Source: Endozoicomonas sp. G2_1
GTDB lineage: Bacteria; Pseudomonadota; Gammaproteobacteria; Enterobacterales; Alteromonadaceae
DNA length: 64,000 bases
Direction of reading: 5' to 3'
Assembly: GCF_017744155.1 (NCBI RefSeq)
Contig: NZ_JAGHQT010000011.1
Location: forward strand, 43,416-107,415
The notes below the pieces were generated by a model, which saw only the letters and a program-made list of their open reading frames with translations, was not told where the DNA came from and made no database searches. The translations under genes and the position numbers were made by a program. Positions 43,011 through 50,369 of the stretch are shown here, one piece after another (positions within the stretch are counted from its first letter, which is position 1; each line of letters opens with the position of its first letter).

Positions 43011-43316
43011 ATGACAGTGACAAGGTTAATATCAGACAACAACAAAAAACTGACAATTACAATTCAGGATAAATTCGACTTTTCCCTGTATCAGAGCTTT
43101 CGCGACTCATATAGCGACTTTGATTCACCGAACGGCCAAATTGTGCTCGACTTGCACAAGACTTCATACATGGACAGTTCCGCACTGGGAATGATTTTGT
43201 TGTTAAAAGAACACGCCGATAAGTTAGCTAGCAAAATTGTGATTACTGGCCCTAATCCAGCTGTTTTACAAATTCTAGAAATCGCCCAGTTTCAAAAAAT
43301 GATGACAATTGAGTGA
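43011..43316 (+). CDS. STAS-domain anti-sigma-factor-antagonist-like protein
   Basis: The 101-residue protein is a STAS domain with LDLHKTSYMDSSALGMILLL; the D-S-S-A-L-G segment holds the canonical phosphorylatable Ser of SpoIIAA/RsbV-type antagonists. It is followed 5 bp later by a gene with both a PP2C phosphatase and an RsbW-like HATPase domain, the two activities that normally dephosphorylate and phosphorylate such a STAS protein. A three-part partner switch is therefore encoded in two adjacent genes. Confidence 0.9.
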   Translation: MTVTRLISDNNKKLTITIQDKFDFSLYQSFRDSYSDFDSPNGQIVLDLHKTSYMDSSALGMILLLKEHADKLASKIVITGPNPAVLQILEIAQFQKMMTIE

Positions 43317-43321
43317 TCTAA

Positions 43322-45052
43322 ATGGTTACAGACTTAGCAAACAAAGAAGATAAAGTCGCCTTAGTTGTTGAAGCTGATGTTATTCATCAACGCTTATTGC
43401 ACAAACTGCTCGGCCAACTGGGTTACCAAGTTTTTATTGCTGAAAATGGCCGCCGAGGAATCGAACTCTATAGCGAGTGTATGCCTGATATTGTCTTGAT
43501 GGACATTGATATGCCGGTTATGGATGGTTATCAAGCGGCAAGAGAAATTAAAAAACTAGCAAGTGGGCGATTTTTACCGCTAATTTTCTTTGTTAAGCAA
43601 GACAGTGAAGATATTTATATTAACTGTTTTGATGCCGGCGGTGACGGTGTTGTGGTTTGGCCGTTTTCGCCCCAGTATTTTCACTCTAAAGTTAAGTCTG
43701 TTGAGCGCATTGGTATTTTGTACAATCAGCTGCAGGCCCTTCAGCAAAGCCAACAACAAGATGCTGAGCTCGCCGAACAACTGATGGCTGGCGTGATTGA
43801 AGCGCGTAATTACGGCACCGACAAAATCAATATTGTTGCGCAAGCTGCTGAATTATTTAGTGGAGATATTCACTTAACGGCGCTTTGTCCCAATGGTGAT
43901 GTTAACGTTTTGCTCGGTGACTTTACTGGCCATGGTTTACGCTCATCAATTGGGGCAATTCCACTAGCCGAAACATTTCGAGCGATGACAAAAAAGGGCT
44001 TTTCGCTCGATAAAATCATCGCTGAGGTTAATCGTCAGCTCTATCAGTTGTTACCAACAGATTTGTTTTTAGCCGCTGCAGTGGCAACAGTCTCAAGTCA
44101 CGACCAATCAGTTTATATTTTTAATGCTGGACTGCCCGACGTTTATTTACTGTCAGAAAGTGGCCGTATTAAGCGAAAAGTAAACTCTGTTCATCCCCCG
44201 CTTGGTATCATGGAAAACTTGCTTTCTGATACTGCTATTTCGGTACATACAGTCAAACAAACAGACACTTTAGTCATGTTTAGTGATGGTGTTATCGAAG
44301 CGCGAGCGCCATCCGATAAAATGTTTGGTATCAAGCGACTAGAAAAGTGCATGAAAGCTGGTGTAGTTAGTCAACAAGCGGCCAGCACTATTATTGAAGA
44401 GGTCAATGCTTTTTGTCATGGTTTGCCACAAGAAGATGATATTTCAATTATTGAAGTACCTTGTGGCGGTTGGGGGGCGACTAGTGTTGAAGTATCAAAG
44501 CAAGCGATCAATTTAAACAACACTAATTACTGCTTGCTTGAACATGACAATGTCGACCCTGCTTGGCAATGGCAAATGAAGCTAACAGGCACGCGCTTAG
44601 CGAGCGTTAATCCCATTCCGATGGTAATGAACCAAATCCAAGAAATAGAGGGTGAGCGAGACCGTTGGCAGTCGATTTATACTATTTTAACTGAGCTTTA
44701 CGTTAACGCCTTAGACCACGGTGTGCTAGGCTTAAGCTCGGAGTTAAAAAGTTCACCAGAAGGGTTTGCCGAATACTTTAAAGAGCGCCAATTGAGATTG
44801 AATCAATTGGCATCTGGGTATATCGATATTGAACTAAAATACTATGCACTCAACCAAGGTGCAAAATTAGTTATTCGCATCAAGGACAGTGGTGAAGGCT
44901 TTGACATTAAGCGCTTTTTTGCCAAAGCTAGCGAAGACAATGGGACGTCAATTAAGCTCAGTGGGCGTGGTATTGAGTTGGTTTTACAACTCAGTGATAC
45001 CTTGCATTATTACGAGGAAGGAAGTTTGGTAGAGGTCTCGGTGTTATGTTAG
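43322..45052 (+). CDS. Fused receiver - PP2C/SpoIIE phosphatase - RsbW-like HATPase
   Basis: The 576-residue protein has three domains. The receiver (about 10-125) keeps phospho-acceptor D61 (LMDIDMP) but has V-V-E-A in place of the acidic pair and W-P where the invariant Lys-Pro should be. The SpoIIE-type PP2C (about 165-380) has its Asp motifs GDFTGHG, FSDGVIEA and DDISII. The C-terminal HATPase (about 430-576) has N box ELYVNALDHG, G1 DSGEGFD and GRGIELV. It would both phosphorylate and dephosphorylate a STAS partner, most likely the one encoded just upstream. The end overlaps the next gene by 7 bp. Confidence 0.9.
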   Translation: MVTDLANKEDKVALVVEADVIHQRLLHKLLGQLGYQVFIAENGRRGIELYSECMPDIVLMDIDMPVMDGYQAAREIKKLASGRFLPLIFFVKQDSEDIYINCFDAGGDGVVVWPFSPQYFHSKVKSVERIGILYNQLQALQQSQQQDAELAEQLMAGVIEARNYGTDKINIVAQAAELFSGDIHLTALCPNGDVNVLLGDFTGHGLRSSIGAIPLAETFRAMTKKGFSLDKIIAEVNRQLYQLLPTDLFLAAAVATVSSHDQSVYIFNAGLPDVYLLSESGRIKRKVNSVHPPLGIMENLLSDTAISVHTVKQTDTLVMFSDGVIEARAPSDKMFGIKRLEKCMKAGVVSQQAASTIIEEVNAFCHGLPQEDDISIIEVPCGGWGATSVEVSKQAINLNNTNYCLLEHDNVDPAWQWQMKLTGTRLASVNPIPMVMNQIQEIEGERDRWQSIYTILTELYVNALDHGVLGLSSELKSSPEGFAEYFKERQLRLNQLASGYIDIELKYYALNQGAKLVIRIKDSGEGFDIKRFFAKASEDNGTSIKLSGRGIELVLQLSDTLHYYEEGSLVEVSVLC

Positions 45053-45966
45053 CTAGTGTGAAGTTAACAATTCTTATTATTGACGATAATTCTCATATGC
45101 GCGCGGTGATCAACGAGTTGTTGGCGGACAGTGGTCATCAAGTTTTACTGGCTGACGGTCATCAGCAAGCGCTTAGTTTTCTCGAGCAAGAATCGATAGA
45201 TCTTATCTTAATGGATATCGAGATGCCGCATATGGACGGTTACGAACTTACCCGGCTCATTCGCGCTCAATATACTAAATGGATTCCCATTATTTTTCTT
45301 AGCGGTAACACCAGTGATAAAGCGTTAGAAAAAGGTATTGAAGCGGGAGGTGATGACTACCTAACCAAACCGGTCAGCCAAATTATTCTAAATGCCAAAA
45401 TCTCCGCAATGGCGAGAATTGCCGCCATGCAAAATCATCTAGACGAGCTCAACCGAAAACTACAAAAGTTAAGTAACCAAGATGTCTTAACTAAAGTGCT
45501 CAATCGACGCGCCTTAGAAGATAAACTAAAGCAAGCTTGGCAAAGTTATAAAGACGACGAACAAACGTTTAGCTTGTTAATGATAGATATAGATCACTTC
45601 AAGCGTTACAACGATGACTACGGCCACCCAGCCGGAGACCAATGTTTAAAGCGTTTTGCACTATTATTAAAGCAAAATGTCAGCCGAGATCTCGATATTA
45701 TTGCCCGTTATGGTGGTGAGGAATTCGTTGTTGTTGCTCCCGGCGCGTCGTTAGCCGAAGCACAAATTAAAGCAGATAGAATTATTACTGCAATTAATCA
45801 AGAAAAGATCGAGCACAACAATGTCTCAACGGGCTATTTAACTGCGTCAATTGGTATTGCCGTTAGCGACAGTAATGTTAGTCATTATCGGGAACTCGTT
45901 AAACGAGCTGATGACGCCTTGTATCGCGCCAAGGAGCAAGGTCGAAATCAATGGCAGAGTAGCTAA
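45046..45966 (+). CDS. Response-regulator diguanylate cyclase (REC-GGDEF)
   Basis: The 306-residue protein has a canonical receiver (IIDDNSHM, DIEMPHMDG, KPV) and a GGDEF domain with an intact active site RYGGEEF, so cyclic-di-GMP synthesis is expected. An RDLD motif five residues before GGEEF is a proper RxxD inhibitory site for product feedback. Its start lies inside the end of the fused phosphatase gene, so it belongs to the same operon and probably receives phosphate from CheA. Confidence 0.93.
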   Translation: MLASVKLTILIIDDNSHMRAVINELLADSGHQVLLADGHQQALSFLEQESIDLILMDIEMPHMDGYELTRLIRAQYTKWIPIIFLSGNTSDKALEKGIEAGGDDYLTKPVSQIILNAKISAMARIAAMQNHLDELNRKLQKLSNQDVLTKVLNRRALEDKLKQAWQSYKDDEQTFSLLMIDIDHFKRYNDDYGHPAGDQCLKRFALLLKQNVSRDLDIIARYGGEEFVVVAPGASLAEAQIKADRIITAINQEKIEHNNVSTGYLTASIGIAVSDSNVSHYRELVKRADDALYRAKEQGRNQWQSS

Positions 45967-46061
45967 TCTGTCAATCAGTGCTTAGTTCCCCCAAAAAATA
46001 TGATCTTGTTATTTTAACTATAGTTTTTACGTAAATCACAAATTTAGGAGTATTTGTAAAG

Positions 46062-46904
46062 GTGTTGAATCTTGATGAAAAACAAATTCAATCGGTAATG
46101 TCGAGCTTTCAGATCCCAATTAAGCCTCAAGCATTGCAGGAAATCGAGCGATTGATGGATGAGGAATATCCAGATTTAAACAAAATTTCGAATGTGATTA
46201 GTAAAGACGTTGCTTTGTCTTCGGCGATTTTAAAGGTTATCAACTCGCCGCTTTACGGCATGAATCGCCGTATTTCAGAAATTAAACAAGCATCGATGAT
46301 GCTTGGTTTGAACACGATAAAAAGTTTAGTGACCGCTTTGTTACTCAAACAAAGCTTTGCCGGTAAAGCCAGTATCTCACTAGAGCGCTTTTGGGATGAT
46401 GCTCTTGATACCGCTAACGCAATGCAATTCATCGGCGGCCGTGTTAAAAACGAAGTACCTGTTGATATGTTATTCACCATTGGTCTATTTCACGATTGTG
46501 GCATTCCAATGTTGGCGCTGAAGTATCAAAACTATAAAGAAGTTTTGATGACAGCCAATACCGATAACGTCAATTCAATCGCATTAGAAGAAAAGGCTTA
46601 TGGCACTAATCATGCGACATTAGGCTATTTTGTTGCTAGCTCGTGGCACTTACCAAAGAATATTTGTCAGATTATCCTACGCCACCACGACTTATCCTTC
46701 ATCGGTTCGAAAACCAACGATATTCAAGATGAGCTAGCGTTGTGTGTATTAAAAGCAGCGGAAAACCTAACTGAAAATGCCAAGCGTTATCGCGATTCAG
46801 CCGACTGGCCTGAGTTTGGTGACAAGGTTCTCGATACTTTAGGAATATCCGAGGAAGACTATGGCGACTTACTAGATGACTATAACGAACTTTACTTAGG
46901 TTGA
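46062..46904 (+). CDS. HDOD-domain protein
   Basis: The 280-residue protein is an HDOD domain, a non-catalytic relative of HD phosphohydrolases used in signalling (QIPIKPQALQEIERLM; SSAILKVINSPLYGMNR; IGLFHDCGIPML). Unlike many HDODs it does retain an HD pair (FHDCG). It starts with GTG at 46062, 11 bp after TTAGGAG, following a 95-bp gap from the cyclase gene. It may be a further output of the cluster or a separate unit; the gap allows either. Confidence 0.85.
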   Translation: MLNLDEKQIQSVMSSFQIPIKPQALQEIERLMDEEYPDLNKISNVISKDVALSSAILKVINSPLYGMNRRISEIKQASMMLGLNTIKSLVTALLLKQSFAGKASISLERFWDDALDTANAMQFIGGRVKNEVPVDMLFTIGLFHDCGIPMLALKYQNYKEVLMTANTDNVNSIALEEKAYGTNHATLGYFVASSWHLPKNICQIILRHHDLSFIGSKTNDIQDELALCVLKAAENLTENAKRYRDSADWPEFGDKVLDTLGISEEDYGDLLDDYNELYLG

Positions 46905-46931
46905 TAAATTTAACTTTGATGTTATCCAAAT

Positions 46932-46957
46932 AAAAAGGGCCTATGAGCCCTTTTTAT
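46932..46957. terminator. Bidirectional terminator after the HDOD gene
   Basis: AAAAAGGGC and GCCCTTTTT form a perfect 9-bp stem with a 6-nt loop. It lies between convergent genes and has suitable A and T runs for both. Confidence 0.87.
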
Positions 46958-47721
46958 GATCGTAGCTGTTTTGTCTCGAGCCACAGCTCTACGCCCTCAA
47001 TAACTTGTTGCCAGTTTTGCTCACCCAAAAGCCAATGCCCGTTGATGGGCCACTCTAGATAATCGAGCTTACCACCATACCATTTAGCCATTTTTCGACT
47101 CACGCTAATTGGAATAATGTTATCTTCAACACTGGCGTAGAACATTACTGGACAATTGATAAGCGTCTTGTCGATGCGGTTGTTTTTACTGACATTGAGT
47201 TTACCTAAGCCGAGTTCAAACAGTATTCTGCCTGACTCTGGCACTAATTTATTAAACAACGTTAGTTTGTCAGTAGGACTAAGTTTGTTAAACAGCAAGT
47301 AGTTGGCTTCACCTTCTGACAAGCTAAAGCGACTGCGCCATAAGCGCCACCTGAAAAAGTGCCTAATTAGTCCGGGTAACATTTGTAACCTTATTGGAAA
47401 AATATGTCCCGGTGCCGCACTGTTAATTAATATCGCCGCGCTCAGTGAGTGGTGTTGCGCTAACTTTTGAGCCAGTAGGCCGCCCATTGAATGGCCAATC
47501 AATATTGGTTTGGTAAAGCGGCTAATGTACTCACTTAAAAACTGGCTGTAATCGTCGAATGACTTGCCATTGATCTCTTGGCTACTTGTATCCACGTTGT
47601 GGCCAGGCAGCGTTGGGTTATGACAAGTATAACCAGCATCAGTAAAATACTGCTGCCAAGCTTGCCAAACACTGCCGGTTGAGAACATACCGTGAATAAA
47701 TATGATGTCAGGTTTATTCAT
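46954..47721 (-). CDS. Alpha/beta hydrolase
   Basis: The 255-residue protein has the oxyanion HGMFSTGSVW, the nucleophile elbow IGHSMGGLLA, an Asp in ASVEDNIIP and the catalytic His in NGHWLLG, a complete Ser-Asp-His set. It is 9 bp downstream of a Baeyer-Villiger-type monooxygenase gene. An esterase beside such an enzyme would naturally hydrolyse the ester product. The exact substrate is not visible from sequence. Confidence 0.88.
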   Translation of the reverse strand: MNKPDIIFIHGMFSTGSVWQAWQQYFTDAGYTCHNPTLPGHNVDTSSQEINGKSFDDYSQFLSEYISRFTKPILIGHSMGGLLAQKLAQHHSLSAAILINSAAPGHIFPIRLQMLPGLIRHFFRWRLWRSRFSLSEGEANYLLFNKLSPTDKLTLFNKLVPESGRILFELGLGKLNVSKNNRIDKTLINCPVMFYASVEDNIIPISVSRKMAKWYGGKLDYLEWPINGHWLLGEQNWQQVIEGVELWLETKQLRS

Positions 47722-47730
47722 GGTGTGTTT

Positions 47731-49176
47731 TTATTGGTATTTTAGTGCCGGATCAGCAAGTGGTTGTTGATACATTTTTTTGTCTTTTTCAAAACTGTGA
47801 TGGACATGCCAATTGTTGCTTTTCCCTTGGCGCAAAAACACGGCTTTGTCGCGCTTTACATAGCTTGCGGTTAACGAGCATAAGATACTGTCTTGTTGAT
47901 GTTCACCATCATTGGCGACCGGTGTTACCACTTGGTGTTGGTGTTTATCCATTTCGGTGAGTAACCGGCATACGTAGTCGGCAGCCATATCTATTTTTAA
48001 TGTCCAAGAGGCGTTGGTGTAGCCAAATAAGTAGGCGAAATTTGGCACTCCCTCAATCAATACGCCTTTATAAGCGAGCTTGTCACTAAAGCTCTGTGCT
48101 TTGCCATCAATTGTGACCGACATACCACCTAATATTTGTAGCTTTAATCCTGTTGCCGAAACAATAATGTCAGCGTCTAGGTGTTGCCCAGATTTTAGTT
48201 GAATGCCTTTTTCGGTCAGTGTCTCTATGTGATCGGTAACAACTGAGGCTTTTCCAGAGCGAATGGCATTGAACAGATTGTCATCAGGTACTGCTGCTAA
48301 ACGTTGGTCCCAAGGTGCGTAACTTGGCGTAAAGTTACCGATATCAGTACTGCCCGCCAAACTTTTTTCAACTCGGCCAATAAAAAATCGCTTCATAAAA
48401 TCGGGAAAGCGGCGACAGGCTCTAAAGATGGAGCTTTGCAATTTGATATTGCGAAAACGGGATAGTCGGTATACCCAACTGTCGGGAAGAAATTTTCTCA
48501 AGACAATACCTACTTTGTCTTTGCCAGGCACTGAGAAAATATAAGTCGGTGAGCGTTGTAACATAGTGATATGCTCAACGTCTTCAGCCATTGCCGGAAT
48601 CAAGGTGATCGCAGTGGCACCACTGCCAATAACTACCACTTTTTTATTTGAGTAATCTAAATCTTGAGGCCATTTTTGCGGATGAACAAGGTCCCCCTTA
48701 AAGTTATCTCTGCCGGCAAATTCGGGTAAATGACCTTGATCGTGGTTGTAATAACCAGCAGCAGAAACGAGGTACTGACATTTGATAATATTGGTTTGTT
48801 CACTACCTTCTTCTTGTATGGTAATAGTCCATTGATTTTCAGTACTCGACCAATCAGCAGCTTTTACTTTGGTGTTAAAACAAATATTTTTAGTTAATTT
48901 GAAGTCTTCAACCGTGTCAGCGATATAGTTTTTAATATCACCACCTTCAGCGAGAATAGTGTCGCCAAGCCAAGGTCTAAACTTGTAGCCAAAGGTCAGC
49001 ATATCAGAATCTGAGCGGATGCCCGGGTAGCGAAACAAATCCCAAGTCCCCCCGATATTGGCTCGGCGTTCTAGTACTAAAAACGACTTGTTCGGGTGTT
49101 GCCTTTTGAGTTGGCATGCCATACCGACACCTGATATGCCTGCGCCAATAATTATTACATCGTATTTATTATTCAC
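47731..49176 (-). CDS. Flavin-containing (Baeyer-Villiger-type) monooxygenase
   Basis: The 481-residue protein has an N-terminal FAD motif IIGAGISGVGMACQL, a second dinucleotide fold VVIGSGATAITLIP for NADPH, and between them FKGDLVHPQKW, which fits the Baeyer-Villiger fingerprint FxGxxxHxxxW. These enzymes convert ketones to esters with NADPH and O2. It forms a two-gene unit with the hydrolase and is divergent from an AraC regulator. Substrate range is unknown. Confidence 0.9.
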   Translation of the reverse strand: MNNKYDVIIIGAGISGVGMACQLKRQHPNKSFLVLERRANIGGTWDLFRYPGIRSDSDMLTFGYKFRPWLGDTILAEGGDIKNYIADTVEDFKLTKNICFNTKVKAADWSSTENQWTITIQEEGSEQTNIIKCQYLVSAAGYYNHDQGHLPEFAGRDNFKGDLVHPQKWPQDLDYSNKKVVVIGSGATAITLIPAMAEDVEHITMLQRSPTYIFSVPGKDKVGIVLRKFLPDSWVYRLSRFRNIKLQSSIFRACRRFPDFMKRFFIGRVEKSLAGSTDIGNFTPSYAPWDQRLAAVPDDNLFNAIRSGKASVVTDHIETLTEKGIQLKSGQHLDADIIVSATGLKLQILGGMSVTIDGKAQSFSDKLAYKGVLIEGVPNFAYLFGYTNASWTLKIDMAADYVCRLLTEMDKHQHQVVTPVANDGEHQQDSILCSLTASYVKRDKAVFLRQGKSNNWHVHHSFEKDKKMYQQPLADPALKYQ

Positions 49177-49273
49177 TATTATTACCCGATTATTGTCTTA
49201 ATTTTGCTCAATGCTAAAACAATGCTAGGCTATAAAATTGACATTGCTAGACATTTTTTTGACTTAATCGGAC

Positions 49274-50293
49274 ATGAACAAACTTATTCGCGCCAGTGCC
49301 TTGCGCGGTTATTTTGACCTAATGAAACAATTTAACCTCGACACCAACCAGCTACTTGACCGGGTTGTGTTGTCTCGTCGGCAGTTAAAATACGAGCACA
49401 ATTTACTGCCATTAGCTAGCGTTGCGAGGCTGTTAGAACTCAGCTCTGAGCAAGTCAATTGTGGTGATTTAGGCTTACAGTTAGCTCACAAACACGACTT
49501 GTCAATTATGGGGCCGCTGGCACTTTTGATGGAAAGTGCCGAAACCGTGGGTGCCGGTCTGCGCTTTGCCATTGATTACTTATTTGTTCACAGCTCTGGG
49601 CTCAGTTTGGGTGTTAACCGCGAGAGTACCTTGGTGGCTGATGGCGCTGAATTAGTGTTTAATTTAAATATAGAATGGCCACAACGCTACCGTCAGTTCA
49701 TCGATTTGTGTATGGCTGATCTTTACTTTTTTTTAGTTAATTTAGTCGGTGAGAAGGTTCCGTTATTAGCGGTCAGTTTGCCCTATAAACCTCAATGCTC
49801 TGAATCGGTTTATCGCAAGTACTTTGGTTGCCCTGTTATATTTGAGCAACCGCACGCAGGCTTACACATTGAACCTAAATTACTTAACAAAGCTATTGCT
49901 ACTGCCAACCCTCACTATCAAAAAATCGCTGAAACCTATTTGATAGAGCAATACGGTTTACCTCACTATTCATCGCGTGAAGTGGTCTCTAGCCTGGTTG
50001 AAAGCACGCTTGGCACCAACAAGTGCAACAAGGAGAGTATTTGTCAGCTGTTGGCTGTTCACCCGCGTACTTTACAGCGTCGTTTGAATTGCGAGAGCAC
50101 GAGTTTTGAGCAGATCAAAGCTGAAACCATTAAACAAGCAATGCAGCATTACTTAACCGAGAGTCAGCTACCTTTGTTACAAGTAGCAAGTATTTTGGGT
50201 TACTCCGAGCAGTCAGCGATGAATCGCGCTTGTCGGCGTTGGTTTGGTCGGTCACCCGGTCAGTTGCGCAAGACTGTGAGTCGGCAACAGTAA
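49274..50293 (+). CDS. AraC-family regulator with arabinose-binding-like N-terminal domain
   Basis: The 339-residue protein has the long N-terminal ligand domain of the OruR/ArgR-type AraC regulators (LPLASVARLLELSSEQ; DLGLQLAHKHDLSIMGPL). A C-terminal double helix-turn-helix (about 235-335) includes CQLLAVHPRTLQRRL and LQVASILGYSEQSAMNRAC. It faces away from the monooxygenase-hydrolase pair across a 97-bp gap and is likely their activator. Confidence 0.88.
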   Translation: MNKLIRASALRGYFDLMKQFNLDTNQLLDRVVLSRRQLKYEHNLLPLASVARLLELSSEQVNCGDLGLQLAHKHDLSIMGPLALLMESAETVGAGLRFAIDYLFVHSSGLSLGVNRESTLVADGAELVFNLNIEWPQRYRQFIDLCMADLYFFLVNLVGEKVPLLAVSLPYKPQCSESVYRKYFGCPVIFEQPHAGLHIEPKLLNKAIATANPHYQKIAETYLIEQYGLPHYSSREVVSSLVESTLGTNKCNKESICQLLAVHPRTLQRRLNCESTSFEQIKAETIKQAMQHYLTESQLPLLQVASILGYSEQSAMNRACRRWFGRSPGQLRKTVSRQQ

Positions 50294-50311
50294 CTGGACA
50301 GGATAAATAAA

Positions 50312-50343
50312 AAAGCCGTTACACCAAGGGATGTAACGGCTTT
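50312..50343. terminator. Terminator between convergent AraC and TonB-receptor genes
   Basis: AAAGCCGTTACA and TGTAACGGCTTT form a perfect 12-bp stem with an 8-nt loop. T-tracts are short; it probably works in both directions. Confidence 0.75.
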
Positions 50344-50369
50344 ATCATTACGACATATAGCGAGCGTAA

